A stretch of DNA of 64,000 nucleotides from DASPPM01 sp052143835 (lineage in GTDB: Bacteria; Pseudomonadota; Alphaproteobacteria; JACZXZ01): positions 1 to 64,000 of the forward strand of contig JBKQRV010000042.1 in NCBI GenBank assembly GCA_052143835.1, given 5' to 3'. Below, piece after piece: positions 17,780-27,072 of this stretch. Below the pieces are notes generated by a model, which saw nothing but the letters and a program-made list of their open reading frames with translations, did not search any database and was not told where the DNA came from. The translations under genes and the position numbers were made by a program. How positions within the stretch are numbered: position 1 is the first letter of the stretch; each line of letters opens with the position of its first letter.

Positions 17780-18553
17780 GATGCCGCCTCCCTCTCCCGG
17801 TTCGACCAACAATGCCGCGTCGCCACGCTCGCAAGAAAGAGGCGCCACGCGCGCTGTGCCGCACCGCTTTCGGTATTCTCGGCCGACTGGCCCGGGTCTC
17901 TGATGACAGCCTCGAGGCGCTCAACGCCCGGGCGTCGACCAGATGCCGGCCCCCTGCCAATCCCGCCCTCCTTGTTGTACGGCACCTCGAGCGCCGTCGA
18001 AGGTTTGGGACGTTCATGCTCTGGGCTGCACCGTAGCCCGCGATTGGAAGTCGCGCAAGTGTTGAATCTCCCGCTGACTCCCGCGCGACCCCGCGACAGA
18101 ACGGGGGAAATACGGGCAATCCTCGGCCTCGCCGGATTTAATGCTCGATATCCTCATTGACGATGTGGAGTTGCGCGTACTAGGGTCCGCGCCGCGGCTG
18201 GAGCGAGCCCGGCGATAGGGCCTCCGCCAGCGCCTCTCGCATTTCCGCGCGCCCTTGCGAAGATTGTCCGAAGCAAGCGGGATCGCCTCGCGAGGGTAAA
18301 CGCGACGGTGGTAGCCACGGTTCAGGCTTGCTAGGGACGCCAAGCCGAGGCAGATTCGGAATGGAACAAATCGCTATCCGGGGATGCCGGCTTAAGGCTG
18401 GCTCCCTGATCCGCCATGCCTTTCGCCCGTCGATAAGGAACCATCACGCGATGCAGCGCCTGTCATCTCCATTGCATCTTCTCTTTAGTACGGGCGGCCC
18501 GGCTGAATCGATGTACCGCGGCTTCCCTGCGAAAATAGTCTCTCGACCATAGA
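17780..18553. other. Long intergenic region with no gene seen
   Basis: About 770 bp separate the divergent M23 gene and the hydrogenase-like operon. Frames here are short, lack recognisable protein motifs, and no tRNA, CRISPR or strong terminator is visible. I checked the last 250 bp for a sigma-54 -24/-12 promoter; the best GG/GC pair (about 18319-18332) has the wrong spacing. Promoters for both flanking operons must lie here but I cannot place them. Confidence 0.6.
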
Positions 18554-20539
18554 ATGTTCGAATTTACTGCCGCGCTTTTGCTGTTGGCCTTGGGCGGAAC
18601 GCTTGCGATCATGCTCCACCCGCGCGCCGGCCTGTGTCAGCTAGCCGGCCAAATCGGCGCGGTGGTGGGGTCCGCTTCCGGGCTCGTTGCGGCGCTCCGC
18701 GTGCTCATTACCGGCGATGCCGTAAGCCTGTCGGGCACCTGGCACATGCCGGGCGGTAGCTTGCATCTCGAAATCGACGTTCTGTCCGCGTTCTTCCTGC
18801 TGCCCGTATTCGGCCTGTCGATCGTGACGGGGCTCTACGGCCGCAGTTACCTTGCCAACCGCGGCGGATTCGCATCGGCGGCAAGCTGGTTCCATCTCAA
18901 CATGCTGACGGCGGGGATGGCGCTTGTGATCGCGGCGCAGGACGGGCTGCTGTTTCTTCTGGCTTGGGAGATCATGGCGTTGAGCCCGTTCTTTCTGGTC
19001 ATATTCGACGACCGGAAGACGGCCGTTCGGCATGCCGCCTGGACCTATCTCGCTGCAGCGCACCTCGGAACGGCGTTCCTGCTGGTTCTGTTCGTGCTGC
19101 TCGGCTCGATTGCAGGAACCTCCGATTTCGCCGCCTATGGCGCCGCTTTGAAGGACCATCAGGCGCTTCGTTCTTCGGTGTTCCTTCTGGCCCTCATTGG
19201 CTTTGGCGTGAAGGCCGGCATCGTCCCGGCGCATGTCTGGCTGCCTGAGGCACACCCGGTCGCGCCTAGCCACGCATCGGCCCTGATGTCCGGCGCGATG
19301 ATCAAGGTCGGCATTTACGGGCTGGTGCGGATCCTGACCTTTCTCGGGACGCCCGATCCGTGGTGGGGCTGGCTGCTGATCGCCGTGGGCGCGTCGAGTG
19401 GCGTGCTCGGCGTGCTGTTCGCCTTGGCGCAGCATGACCTCAAGCGCCTCCTCGCCTACCACAGCGTCGAGAATATCGGCATCATTCTGCTCGGCATCGG
19501 GATCGGCGTGCTGGGGCTCGCCAGGGGAATGCCGCTTCTAGCCGTCATCGGCTTTGCCTCCGGCTTTCTCCACGTTCTCAACCACAGCATCTTCAAAGGC
19601 CTTCTGTTTCTGGGCGCCGGCGCGGTCCACCGCGCCGCGCACAGCCTCGAGCTCGAGGAGCTCGGCGGCTTGCTGAAGCGAATGCCCTGGACCGGCACGT
19701 TTTTCCTGATCGGCGCCGCCGCGATCGTGGGATTGCCGCCGCTCAACGGCTTCGTCAGCGAGTTTCTGCTGCTTTATGCGGGCTTTCTCGCGGTCCTGCA
19801 GCCGGCTGCGGCGGTCGCGGCGGCCGGGTTGATCGTGATTGTCATCCTGGGATTGATCGGCGGGCTCGCTGCCGCCTGTTTCGCCAAGGCGTTCGGAATC
19901 GTGTTCCTCGGCTCGCCGCGCGGCGAGGAAGCGAGCGAAGCACGAGAAGTGGCGCGACCGATGCGCGCTTCCATGGCGATTCTGGCGCTGCTTTGCATCG
20001 CCATCGGCCTTGGCGCACCGCTCGCGGTCGCTTCCCTCGCGGGCGTGGTCGCGGGGATGACCGGTGCCACGGTCGGCACGGTCTCGGCTGAGCTCGCGAT
20101 CGTCACCCGGCCGCTTGCGCTCGCGGTTTCGGTGTTCGTATTTCTCATCGCCGTCGCGGCGCTGGCCTGGGCGCTGCGCGCGCGCCGTCTCGCGGTCGCT
20201 TCCGTCCGCCGGGGCCCGGTCTGGGGATGCGGATACCTGTTCCCGTCGCCGAAGATGCAATACACGGCCTCGTCCTTCGCCCAGCCGCTGACCACGCAAT
20301 TCCACCTGCTCATCAGAAATCGCGAGACGCTCGTTCCGCCGCAGGGCTATTTCCCGGCCGATTCGTCCTATGCCAGCGACAGCGGCGACCCGGCCCTGCG
20401 GCTCTTGTTCGTGCCGACCTTCCGATGGTTCGACCGCGTGGTGGCCCGCCTCAACGTCATCCAGCACGGCCACATCCACGTGTACATCCTCTACGTGGCG
20501 GCGACGCTCATCGCGCTACTGATCTGGGAAAGTCTCTGA
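18554..20539 (+). CDS. hyfB: Hydrogenase-4 component B-like ion-translocating subunit
   Basis: This 661-residue, many-helix membrane protein belongs to the NuoL/M/N-Mrp antiporter family and resembles HyfB/HycC. The charged membrane residues expected for proton or sodium transfer are visible in LAWEIMALSPFFLVIFDD, FGVKAGIVPAHVWLPEAHPVAPSHASALMSG and HDLKRLLAYHSVENIGII. The C-terminus has an extra domain with GCGYLFPSPKMQYTASSFAQPL, typical of HyfB. It is the first gene of the operon; hyfC follows after 3 bp. Confidence 0.9.
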   Translation: MFEFTAALLLLALGGTLAIMLHPRAGLCQLAGQIGAVVGSASGLVAALRVLITGDAVSLSGTWHMPGGSLHLEIDVLSAFFLLPVFGLSIVTGLYGRSYLANRGGFASAASWFHLNMLTAGMALVIAAQDGLLFLLAWEIMALSPFFLVIFDDRKTAVRHAAWTYLAAAHLGTAFLLVLFVLLGSIAGTSDFAAYGAALKDHQALRSSVFLLALIGFGVKAGIVPAHVWLPEAHPVAPSHASALMSGAMIKVGIYGLVRILTFLGTPDPWWGWLLIAVGASSGVLGVLFALAQHDLKRLLAYHSVENIGIILLGIGIGVLGLARGMPLLAVIGFASGFLHVLNHSIFKGLLFLGAGAVHRAAHSLELEELGGLLKRMPWTGTFFLIGAAAIVGLPPLNGFVSEFLLLYAGFLAVLQPAAAVAAAGLIVIVILGLIGGLAAACFAKAFGIVFLGSPRGEEASEAREVARPMRASMAILALLCIAIGLGAPLAVASLAGVVAGMTGATVGTVSAELAIVTRPLALAVSVFVFLIAVAALAWALRARRLAVASVRRGPVWGCGYLFPSPKMQYTASSFAQPLTTQFHLLIRNRETLVPPQGYFPADSSYASDSGDPALRLLFVPTFRWFDRVVARLNVIQHGHIHVYILYVAATLIALLIWESL

Positions 20540-20542
20540 CCG

Positions 20543-21457
20543 ATGCCAGCGCCAGGCTCGCTCGCTGTCCCGGTTTGTGCGCTGATCTTCGCGCCCTTGC
20601 TACTCGGGATCATCAGCTGTACTAAGGCCTTCATTGCCGGCCGGCGCGGCCCGCCGTTGCTGCAGCCCTATTGGGACATCGCGAAATATCTGCGCCGGGG
20701 CGCGGTCTATGGCGAGGTGACGAGCTGCCTCTTTCGGCTGGGGCCGGTGGTGGGATTCGCTTCTCTGGCGGCCGCATTGCTGGTGACGCCGTTCGGCGGT
20801 GTCGGTGCGCCGGTGAGCTTTTCCGGCGACCCGATCGTGCTGGCCGGACTTCTGGCACTCGGCCGGTTTGCGACCGTGCTCGCAGCGCTCGATACCGGCT
20901 CGAGCTTCGAAGGCATGGGCGCAAGCCGCGAGGCGCATTTCGCGGCGCTCGCAGAACCCGCCTTGCTGCTCGCGCTGGCAACGCTCGCGCGGGTTACCGG
21001 GTCATTTGCGCTGACGCCGGTCTACCAGGCGATCACCATCGGCGCCTGGGCCGATACCCTCCCGACATTCGCGCTCGTCTCCATGACATTGCTGGTCATC
21101 GTGCTCGTGGAGAACTGCCGTATTCCCGTCGATGACCCGACCACCCACCTCGAGCTGACAATGATCCACGAGGTCATGGTGCTCGACCACAGTGGGCCCG
21201 ATCTCGGGTTGATCCAGTACGCGGCGGCGCTGAAAGTCTGGATCGTCGGCGCTCTGCTGGTGGGCCTGGTGACGCCGGTCCGCAGCGGCAGCTTCTGGTT
21301 GGACGGCGCGGCGATGCTCCTCGGCATGGTCCTTCTGGCCGGCGTAATCGGGATGATCGAATCGGCGATGGCCCGGTACCGGCTCGTCCAGGTGCCGCAA
21401 TTCATTGTCGCCGCCGCGACGCTCTCCGCCGTCGCGTTCATCATCAGACTGATTTGA
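20543..21457 (+). CDS. hyfC: HyfC/NuoH-like membrane subunit
   Basis: The 304-residue protein is of the complex I subunit 1 family. This subunit anchors the peripheral arm and couples redox change to ion movement. Typical segments are RRGPPLLQPYWDIAKYLRRG and IPVDDPTTHLELTMIHEVMVLDHSGPDLG, the acidic loop that faces the large subunit. It has about eight membrane helices. The stop overlaps the region just ahead of hyfE. Confidence 0.9.
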   Translation: MPAPGSLAVPVCALIFAPLLLGIISCTKAFIAGRRGPPLLQPYWDIAKYLRRGAVYGEVTSCLFRLGPVVGFASLAAALLVTPFGGVGAPVSFSGDPIVLAGLLALGRFATVLAALDTGSSFEGMGASREAHFAALAEPALLLALATLARVTGSFALTPVYQAITIGAWADTLPTFALVSMTLLVIVLVENCRIPVDDPTTHLELTMIHEVMVLDHSGPDLGLIQYAAALKVWIVGALLVGLVTPVRSGSFWLDGAAMLLGMVLLAGVIGMIESAMARYRLVQVPQFIVAAATLSAVAFIIRLI

Positions 21458-21465
21458 CGGGACCC

Positions 21466-22110
21466 ATGTACGCACTGATCGAGACCATTCATGCCGCGGG
21501 TTTGCTGACGTGCTTTGCTCTGCTGAGCACGAGCCGCATCGGCGCATGCATAAGGTGGCTTTCCTTCCAGGGCATCCTGTTCGGGATGTTGCCGCTAATC
21601 ATCGCCGAAAATGGGCTGACGGCGCGCACCCTGCTGTTGGCCGGGGGCAGTACCGCCCTGAAGGGGATCGTCTTCCCGTGGATCCTGCTCAAGTTGCGCG
21701 CGCGCGCCAACTACAATCGCGAGGTGCAGCCGTTCGTCAGCTTCGTCATGTCGATCCTGTGCGGCATCCTCATCCTGTCGCTGTCGGTCTGGCTGACCTT
21801 GCAGATGAAGCCCGCTCTCATTCATGCGCCGTTCGTCCTTCTCAACTCGTCGATCTTCCTGATCTTCGTCGGCCTGTTCCTGATGATCAGCCGGCGCAAC
21901 GCCCTGATGCAGGTGATAGGTTATCTGGTGCTTGAGAACGGCATCTTCGTTTTCGGGGTGATAACGGTCGTCGGCACGCCGCTGCTGGTCGAATTGGGCG
22001 TATTGCTCGATGCGTTCGTCGGCGTGTTCGTAATGGGGATCGCCATCTATCACATCACGCGCGAATTCGGCTCGATGGACGTCGATCGGCTCACCGAGCT
22101 GAGGGGCTAG
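21466..22110 (+). CDS. hyfE: HyfE-like membrane subunit
   Basis: The 214-residue membrane protein has about seven helices. The C-terminal part resembles NuoK, with MQVIGYLVLENGIFVFGVI carrying the membrane Glu. It matches the HyfE family in length and layout. The ATG at 21466 is used here; a TTG at 21454 that overlaps the hyfC stop would add four residues. It is followed 4 bp later by hyfF. Confidence 0.87.
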   Translation: MYALIETIHAAGLLTCFALLSTSRIGACIRWLSFQGILFGMLPLIIAENGLTARTLLLAGGSTALKGIVFPWILLKLRARANYNREVQPFVSFVMSILCGILILSLSVWLTLQMKPALIHAPFVLLNSSIFLIFVGLFLMISRRNALMQVIGYLVLENGIFVFGVITVVGTPLLVELGVLLDAFVGVFVMGIAIYHITREFGSMDVDRLTELRG

Positions 22111-22114
22111 TACC

Positions 22115-23590
22115 TTGTACGCGAGCCCCTCGATCATCGCGGTCCTGGTCCTGGCGCCGGTGGGCGCGTTGCTATGCCTCGTCCTGCCCCGGCCGCGTCA
22201 CGTACTGACGGTGATCGTCGGCGTCTCGGCGGCGGAACTGCTGCTCGCCGTCAACATTTGGACGGCGGTCCTAGGCCCCAAAGGCTTCGTGACGGCGGCC
22301 GAACAATGGTTCTACATCGATGCCTTTTCGTCGTTCCACATCGTCGTTCTGACGCTGGTGTTCGTGCTCAGCTCGGCGTTCGCCAGCATATATTTCACGC
22401 ACGAGGCTGGCGCCTTTACCGTCTCCGTGGCGCGGCGCTTTGGCGTGCTGTGGCTCGGCGCCCAGGCGGCGATGCTGCTGGTGCTGGTGTCGAACAATCT
22501 CGGCATCATGTGGGTCGGCATGGAGGCGACCACGCTGCTAACGGCCTTCCTGATCTCGCTCCATCCGAGCCGCCTGTCGCTCGAGGCAATGTGGAAATAT
22601 CTGATCATCTGCTCGATCGGAATTGCCTTTGCATTCATGGGGACGCTGCTCGCCGCGGCCTCGATCCAGTCCGACGGCGGCGTAGGGGCGGATGCGTTGT
22701 TCTGGACGAAGCTCGGCTCCGCCGAAGCGCATCTTGATCCGACCTTGATGAAATTCGCGTTCGTCTTCGTGCTCGTCGGCTACGGCACCAAGGCCGGGCT
22801 GGCGCCGATCCATTCGTGGTTGCCCGATGCGCACAGCCAAGCGCCGGCACCCGTATCCGCGATGTTCTCGGGCTTCCTGCTCAATACGGCACTCTATTGC
22901 ATCATGCGCTTTGTCCCGCCGGTGCAGCACGCGCTGGGACAAGATTTCGCGAGCGGCCTGCTAATCGTGTTCGGGACCGTCTCGATCCTGGTCGCCGCCG
23001 GGTTCATCGTCTTCCAGCGCGACGCCAAGCGGCTGCTCGCGTATCACAGCGTCGAGCATATGGGCATCATCACCCTCGGCTATGCTCTCGGCCCCCTCGG
23101 CTGCTTTGCGGCGCTGTTCCATACGCTCAACCATTCGGTCTGCAAATCCCTGGCATTCTTCGCAGTCGGCCGTCTTGGCCAACGCTACGGCAGCCACGAG
23201 ATGATCTCGATCGCTGGCGCGCTGCGGGCCGACCGGTTGTGGGGAGTCTCGCTTCTTATCAGCCTCCTCGCGCTCATCGGCGTCGCTCCGTTCTCGATCT
23301 TCATGAGTGAATATCAGCTGTTGCGGGCCGCGATCGGGGCCGGCGCCTGGGTGACGCTCGTCCTGTTTCTCGCCGCCAGCGGCGTCGTCTTCGTGTCGGC
23401 GCTGCGGCATATGATCGACATGGTCTTCGGAACTGCATCCCGTCACGAACGCGGCGGCCGCGACGGTAAGCTGGCTGTCCCGATAGTCGTGGCGGCGGCA
23501 GGGCTTCTCGTGGTGCTGGGCGTGTGGATGCCGCTACCCCTTTATGATGCCATCGCTAGCGCGGCGGCGGTACTGGCGGGTCGGCCGTGA
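22115..23590 (+). CDS. hyfF: HyfF-like ion-translocating subunit
   Basis: This is the second antiporter-like NuoL/M/N subunit, 491 residues, starting at TTG. Key membrane residues appear in MWVGMEATTLLTAFLISLH, GYGTKAGLAPIHSWLPDAHSQAPAPVSAMFSG and RDAKRLLAYHSVEHMGIITLG. E. coli hydrogenase-4 has a third paralogue, HyfD; none is present here. The stop overlaps the hyfG start (GTGA). Confidence 0.9.
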   Translation: MYASPSIIAVLVLAPVGALLCLVLPRPRHVLTVIVGVSAAELLLAVNIWTAVLGPKGFVTAAEQWFYIDAFSSFHIVVLTLVFVLSSAFASIYFTHEAGAFTVSVARRFGVLWLGAQAAMLLVLVSNNLGIMWVGMEATTLLTAFLISLHPSRLSLEAMWKYLIICSIGIAFAFMGTLLAAASIQSDGGVGADALFWTKLGSAEAHLDPTLMKFAFVFVLVGYGTKAGLAPIHSWLPDAHSQAPAPVSAMFSGFLLNTALYCIMRFVPPVQHALGQDFASGLLIVFGTVSILVAAGFIVFQRDAKRLLAYHSVEHMGIITLGYALGPLGCFAALFHTLNHSVCKSLAFFAVGRLGQRYGSHEMISIAGALRADRLWGVSLLISLLALIGVAPFSIFMSEYQLLRAAIGAGAWVTLVLFLAASGVVFVSALRHMIDMVFGTASRHERGGRDGKLAVPIVVAAAGLLVVLGVWMPLPLYDAIASAAAVLAGRP

Positions 23591-25062
23591 CGCACTTCAC
23601 GCGCACCCACAATGCGGTGCCTGTCCGCGCCGACGCGGTTCCGCACGTCGACATCGAAACCTTTCGCCGCGTGGTGTTGCAAGCCATCGATGCCGGCGGA
23701 CGCCTATTGCTGCTTACTGGCCTGTCGCAGAAGGAGGGCGAGACACGGCTCCTCGCCGCCATTGCCGACGATGCGCATGGCGAGATCGCTCTGTCCTCGA
23801 CCATCGTGGGCGGGGCATATCCGGCGCTTACGCCCAATTGCCCCGCGGCGCACCATTTCGAGCGCGAGATCCATGAGCAATGGGGCGTCGAACCGCACGG
23901 CCACCCGTGGCTGAAGCCGGTCCGCTTCCCGCCGACCGGCCCCGCCATCGGCAAGGCCGATTTCTTCAAGGTGGCCGGAGCCGAAATCCATGAAGTCGCG
24001 GTCGGCCCGGTCCACGCCGGCATCATCGAGCCCGGGCATTTTCGCTTCAATTGTCACGGCGAACGCGTCATCCATCTCGAAGTCTCGCTTGGATACCAGC
24101 ACCGCGGCATCGAGCGGGCGCTGCAGGGCGGGCCGCACCCAAGGACCCTGTATCTCGCCGAAACCATTGCCGGGGACACCACAGTCGGTCATACGACGGC
24201 CTATTGCCAGATCGTCGAAGGCCTCTCGGGCACCGCATGCTCGCCGCGCGCGCGGACCTTGCGCGCGCTGGCCCTCGAGCTGGAGCGGATTGCCAATCAT
24301 ATCGGCGATCTGGGGGCTCTAGCCGGAGATGTCGGTTTCCTGCCAGCGGCAGCCTATTGCGGCCGGTTGCGCGGCGACGCGCTGAACATGACGGCGCTGC
24401 TCTGCGGCAGCCGGCTCGGGCGGGGATGGGTCCGGCCCGGCGGCATCGCCCTCGAACCGACCGCGGAAACTCTTCGGCAGCTCAAGCGACGCATGGATGA
24501 TGCGGAGCGCGACATGCGCAATGCCGTCGATCTACTGTGGAAATCGTCTTCCCTGAGGGCGCGCTTCGAGAACACCGGTGTTCTGACGCGGCAAGCCGCG
24601 GCGGATCTGGGGGCCGTCGGCCCCGCCGCCCGGGCGAGCGGCATCGATCGTGATGCGCGCCGCGATTTTCCGGCGCCGCTCTACTCGGAGCGGGTCCCTG
24701 CGGTCGCGGTCGGCGATGCTGGCGATGTGTTCGCGCGCGCGCAGCAGCGCTGGCGCGAGATCGAGAATTCCATCGCCTTCATCGGCCAGGTTCTCGACGA
24801 GCCTGCCGGCGGCAATGCCCTGTTGGCGGTGGAACGGCTCGCCCCGAATGCCGTCATTCCCTCGATTGTCGAGGGTTGGCGGGGCGAAATCGTTCACCTG
24901 GCGGTCACCGATCAGGCGGGGCGGTTTGCTCGGTACAAGATTGTCGACCCGTCGTTCCGCAACTGGTATGCCTTGGTGATCGCGATGCGCGGCCAGGCCA
25001 TCATGGATTTTCCGTTGTGCAACAAGAGCTTCAACCTGTCCTATTGCGGCCATGATCTGTAG
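23587..25062 (+). CDS. hyfG: HyfG/NuoCD-like large subunit lacking NiFe ligands
   Basis: The 491-residue protein has a NuoC-like N-terminal domain (about residues 20-125; EREIHEQWGVEPHGHPWLKP) fused to a NuoD/hydrogenase large-subunit domain. In HycE/HyfG the first metal-binding motif reads ERVCGICGFAH. Here the aligned segment is ETIAGDTTVGH, so the two cysteines are Ala195 and Thr198. At the C-terminus the expected DPCxxC is replaced by the aligned NLSYCG, so both ligand positions are lost (Ser485 and Gly488). A NiFe site cannot form in the known way. The protein is otherwise intact and ends normally, so this is not decay. It fits the Ehr group that lies between hydrogenases and complex I. 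Confidence 0.88.
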   Translation: MTHFTRTHNAVPVRADAVPHVDIETFRRVVLQAIDAGGRLLLLTGLSQKEGETRLLAAIADDAHGEIALSSTIVGGAYPALTPNCPAAHHFEREIHEQWGVEPHGHPWLKPVRFPPTGPAIGKADFFKVAGAEIHEVAVGPVHAGIIEPGHFRFNCHGERVIHLEVSLGYQHRGIERALQGGPHPRTLYLAETIAGDTTVGHTTAYCQIVEGLSGTACSPRARTLRALALELERIANHIGDLGALAGDVGFLPAAAYCGRLRGDALNMTALLCGSRLGRGWVRPGGIALEPTAETLRQLKRRMDDAERDMRNAVDLLWKSSSLRARFENTGVLTRQAAADLGAVGPAARASGIDRDARRDFPAPLYSERVPAVAVGDAGDVFARAQQRWREIENSIAFIGQVLDEPAGGNALLAVERLAPNAVIPSIVEGWRGEIVHLAVTDQAGRFARYKIVDPSFRNWYALVIAMRGQAIMDFPLCNKSFNLSYCGHDL

Positions 25063-25077
25063 GAAATCGGGCACGTC

Positions 25078-25833
25078 ATGTTCAAGACCCTGCTAGCGCG
25101 CGCCCGTCAGGGGTACCGCACCGCTGCTTATGGCGGACAAGATCCGGGTTTGCCCGAGCGGTTTCGCGGCCGTCCGGTGCTCGATCCCGATAAATGCGTC
25201 ACCGGCTGCACCGAGTGCATCGATGTCTGTCCGACCGCTGCCTTGCGCGTGACCGAGTCCGGACTGGAACTTGATATGGGGCGGTGCATTTTCTGCGGAG
25301 ATTGTGTCGCGGCATGCCCCGAGGGCGCGATAAGCTTCAGCCGAGATTGGCGACTCGCTGCCTCCAAACGCGAAGGGTTGGTGGCGACCTGCGATCGTTC
25401 GATGCAGATCGATGCGCTTAGCCGTGAGCTGCGGCGATTGCTGGGCCGGTCTTTGCGACTGCGTCAGGTCAGCGCCGGAGGCTGCAACGGATGCGAGGTC
25501 GAGGTGAATGCGCTCGGCAATGTAGTCTTTGATTCCAGCCGATTCGGAATTGATTTCGTGGCTTCGCCACGCCACGCCGACGGTGTTCTGGTGACCGGGC
25601 CGGTGACCACGAACATGAAGGAGGCCCTACTCATCACCTACCAGGCGATAGCCGAACCCAAGCTCGTCATCGCCGCCGGAGCCTGTGCCATCTCCGGAGG
25701 TCTCTATCGCGATCACCAAGAGGTCTCGAACGGAGTCGAGGGCCTCCTTCCCGTCGATCTCTACGTGCCGGGTTGTCCGCCTCACCCCTTCACGATTCTC
25801 GATGGGATTATGCGATTACTGGGTCGACTGTAG
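25078..25833 (+). CDS. hyfI: HyfH-HyfI fusion: 2x[4Fe-4S] ferredoxin plus NuoB-like subunit
   Basis: The 251-residue protein joins two proteins that are separate in E. coli. Residues 38-84 hold two [4Fe-4S] motifs (C40, C44, C47, C51 and C70, C73, C76, C80) as in HyfH/NuoI. Residues 125-250 are the HyfI/NuoB small subunit with the proximal cluster ligands in GGCNGCE (C136, C139), GACAISGG (C203) and PGCPPHP (C233). All cluster ligands are kept, so electrons can still reach the large subunit although its NiFe site is missing. It is the last gene of the operon. Confidence 0.88.
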   Translation: MFKTLLARARQGYRTAAYGGQDPGLPERFRGRPVLDPDKCVTGCTECIDVCPTAALRVTESGLELDMGRCIFCGDCVAACPEGAISFSRDWRLAASKREGLVATCDRSMQIDALSRELRRLLGRSLRLRQVSAGGCNGCEVEVNALGNVVFDSSRFGIDFVASPRHADGVLVTGPVTTNMKEALLITYQAIAEPKLVIAAGACAISGGLYRDHQEVSNGVEGLLPVDLYVPGCPPHPFTILDGIMRLLGRL

Positions 25834-25899
25834 AGCATTCTTAGCTCGGAATTATCCCTTCGGCATCTTCATGAGCGAGTTCCTGGTAGTGCGCTCGGC

Positions 25900-25914
25900 C
25901 TTCGCGCGGCGAAG
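25900..25914. terminator. Possible hairpin between convergent genes
   Basis: CTTCGC-GCG-GCGAAG forms a short perfect stem between the end of hyfI and the end of the M48 peptidase gene. There is no clear T run on either side, so terminator function is a guess from position. Confidence 0.3.
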
Positions 25915-25926
25915 CCTCGGACGGAC

Positions 25927-27060
25927 TCAGCCCCAGGGGCCGTGGCGGGGTGCTTCCTCCGGCACTGCTTCCACGGCCGCGGCCGGGCTTTCCTCGGCAG
26001 CTGCGGCGGAGCCTCCGAGGTTGCGCAGCCGCGCGATGCGCTCGGTGATTGGCGGATGCGTGGACAAGAGGCCGCTCAGCGACTTGTCCTTGGGCTCTGC
26101 GATGCACAAGGCGGCCACGGGCGAATCCTTGCGCGCGATCGCGGTCTCGCTGCGCTGCAGGCGCTCGAGCGCATGGATGAGGCCGACAGGGTTGCGCGTG
26201 AGCCTGGCCGAGCTCGCGTCGGCGAGATACTCGCGTTGGCGCGAAATCGCCATTTGCACGAGGCGCGCGGCGAGCGGGGCAACGATCAGCACGATTGCGA
26301 GCAGCGCCAGCACGGCAAGCGTGAGTACCAGGCGCGCGCCCGACGAATCGCGGCCGCGGCCGCGCACCGGCCCGGGTCCGCCCCAGCCGACCGAAAAGCG
26401 CGCGATGTCGGCAAGAAGATGCGCAAGCAGCACCACCACACCCGCCATGGCCGCGACGACGGTGGTATAGCGCACGTCGTAATCGGCGACATGGCCCATC
26501 TCGTGGCTGATCACTCCCTGCAGCTCCTCGCGGCTGCAGGCCTCGAGGATGCCCGCGGTCGCGGTGATCGTCGCGTGTCCGGGTGAAAAACCGCTGGCAA
26601 AGGCGTTGAGCGCCGGCGTGTCGATGACCATCGCGCGCGGCGCCGGCACGCCGGCGGCAATCGCCATCTCCTCGACGACGTCGATGAGCCGCCGCTCCGC
26701 GGGATTGTCGGGATTGGCCGGCCGCGCGCCGGCGAAGGCGGCGAGGATGTGGGCGCCCGCGAAGAGCGTGATCAAGCCCCAGAGCAGCCCCGCCCCGGCC
26801 ACGATCGCGGCACCGGCAAGGGCCTGCGGACGCGGCGGACCGAGGAGGTCGAGCAGCACCGAGCCCACCGTCAGCCGTTGCAGCGCCGCATCCGGCAGGC
26901 TCCAGATGATGTCGAGGATGGCGAAAGCCCAGCCGAGCACGTAGCCCGCCGCCGCGCCGATCGCGAGGAGGACGACGAACAGCAGCACGGTATTGCGCTT
27001 GTTGCGCGCGATCGCGTGCTGGAAGTCGGTGTTGTAGAGGGTCTCGGAAGGCGCCGTCAT
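25927..27060 (-). CDS. M48-family membrane metalloprotease (HtpX-like)
   Basis: The 377-residue zinc protease of the inner membrane has two N-terminal membrane helices (about 25-48 and 80-108). The catalytic motif HEMGH is at residues 186-190, two further helices follow (about 200-260), and the third zinc ligand is the Glu in REYLADASSARL. The late STHPPITERIARL motif is typical of HtpX. It is transcribed after lemA with a gap of 12 bp; LemA and M48 proteases are very often paired and work in membrane protein quality control. Confidence 0.9.
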   Translation of the reverse strand: MTAPSETLYNTDFQHAIARNKRNTVLLFVVLLAIGAAAGYVLGWAFAILDIIWSLPDAALQRLTVGSVLLDLLGPPRPQALAGAAIVAGAGLLWGLITLFAGAHILAAFAGARPANPDNPAERRLIDVVEEMAIAAGVPAPRAMVIDTPALNAFASGFSPGHATITATAGILEACSREELQGVISHEMGHVADYDVRYTTVVAAMAGVVVLLAHLLADIARFSVGWGGPGPVRGRGRDSSGARLVLTLAVLALLAIVLIVAPLAARLVQMAISRQREYLADASSARLTRNPVGLIHALERLQRSETAIARKDSPVAALCIAEPKDKSLSGLLSTHPPITERIARLRNLGGSAAAAEESPAAAVEAVPEEAPRHGPWG

Positions 27061-27072
27061 CGCTCGGCTGCG

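Noticed and set aside
18300..18553. Sigma-54 promoter ahead of the hyf-like operon
   Set aside because: The best GG...GC pair has nine rather than ten bases between the two elements, and the flanking consensus is poor.
17780..18553. A structured RNA gene in the long gap
   Set aside because: No conserved RNA (tmRNA, RNase P, 4.5S, 6S) core could be recognised by eye; a covariance-model search would be needed to settle this.
18554..25833. Reading the operon as a functional NiFe hydrogenase-4
   Set aside because: The metal-binding cysteines of the large subunit are absent in both motifs, and no maturation genes are nearby.
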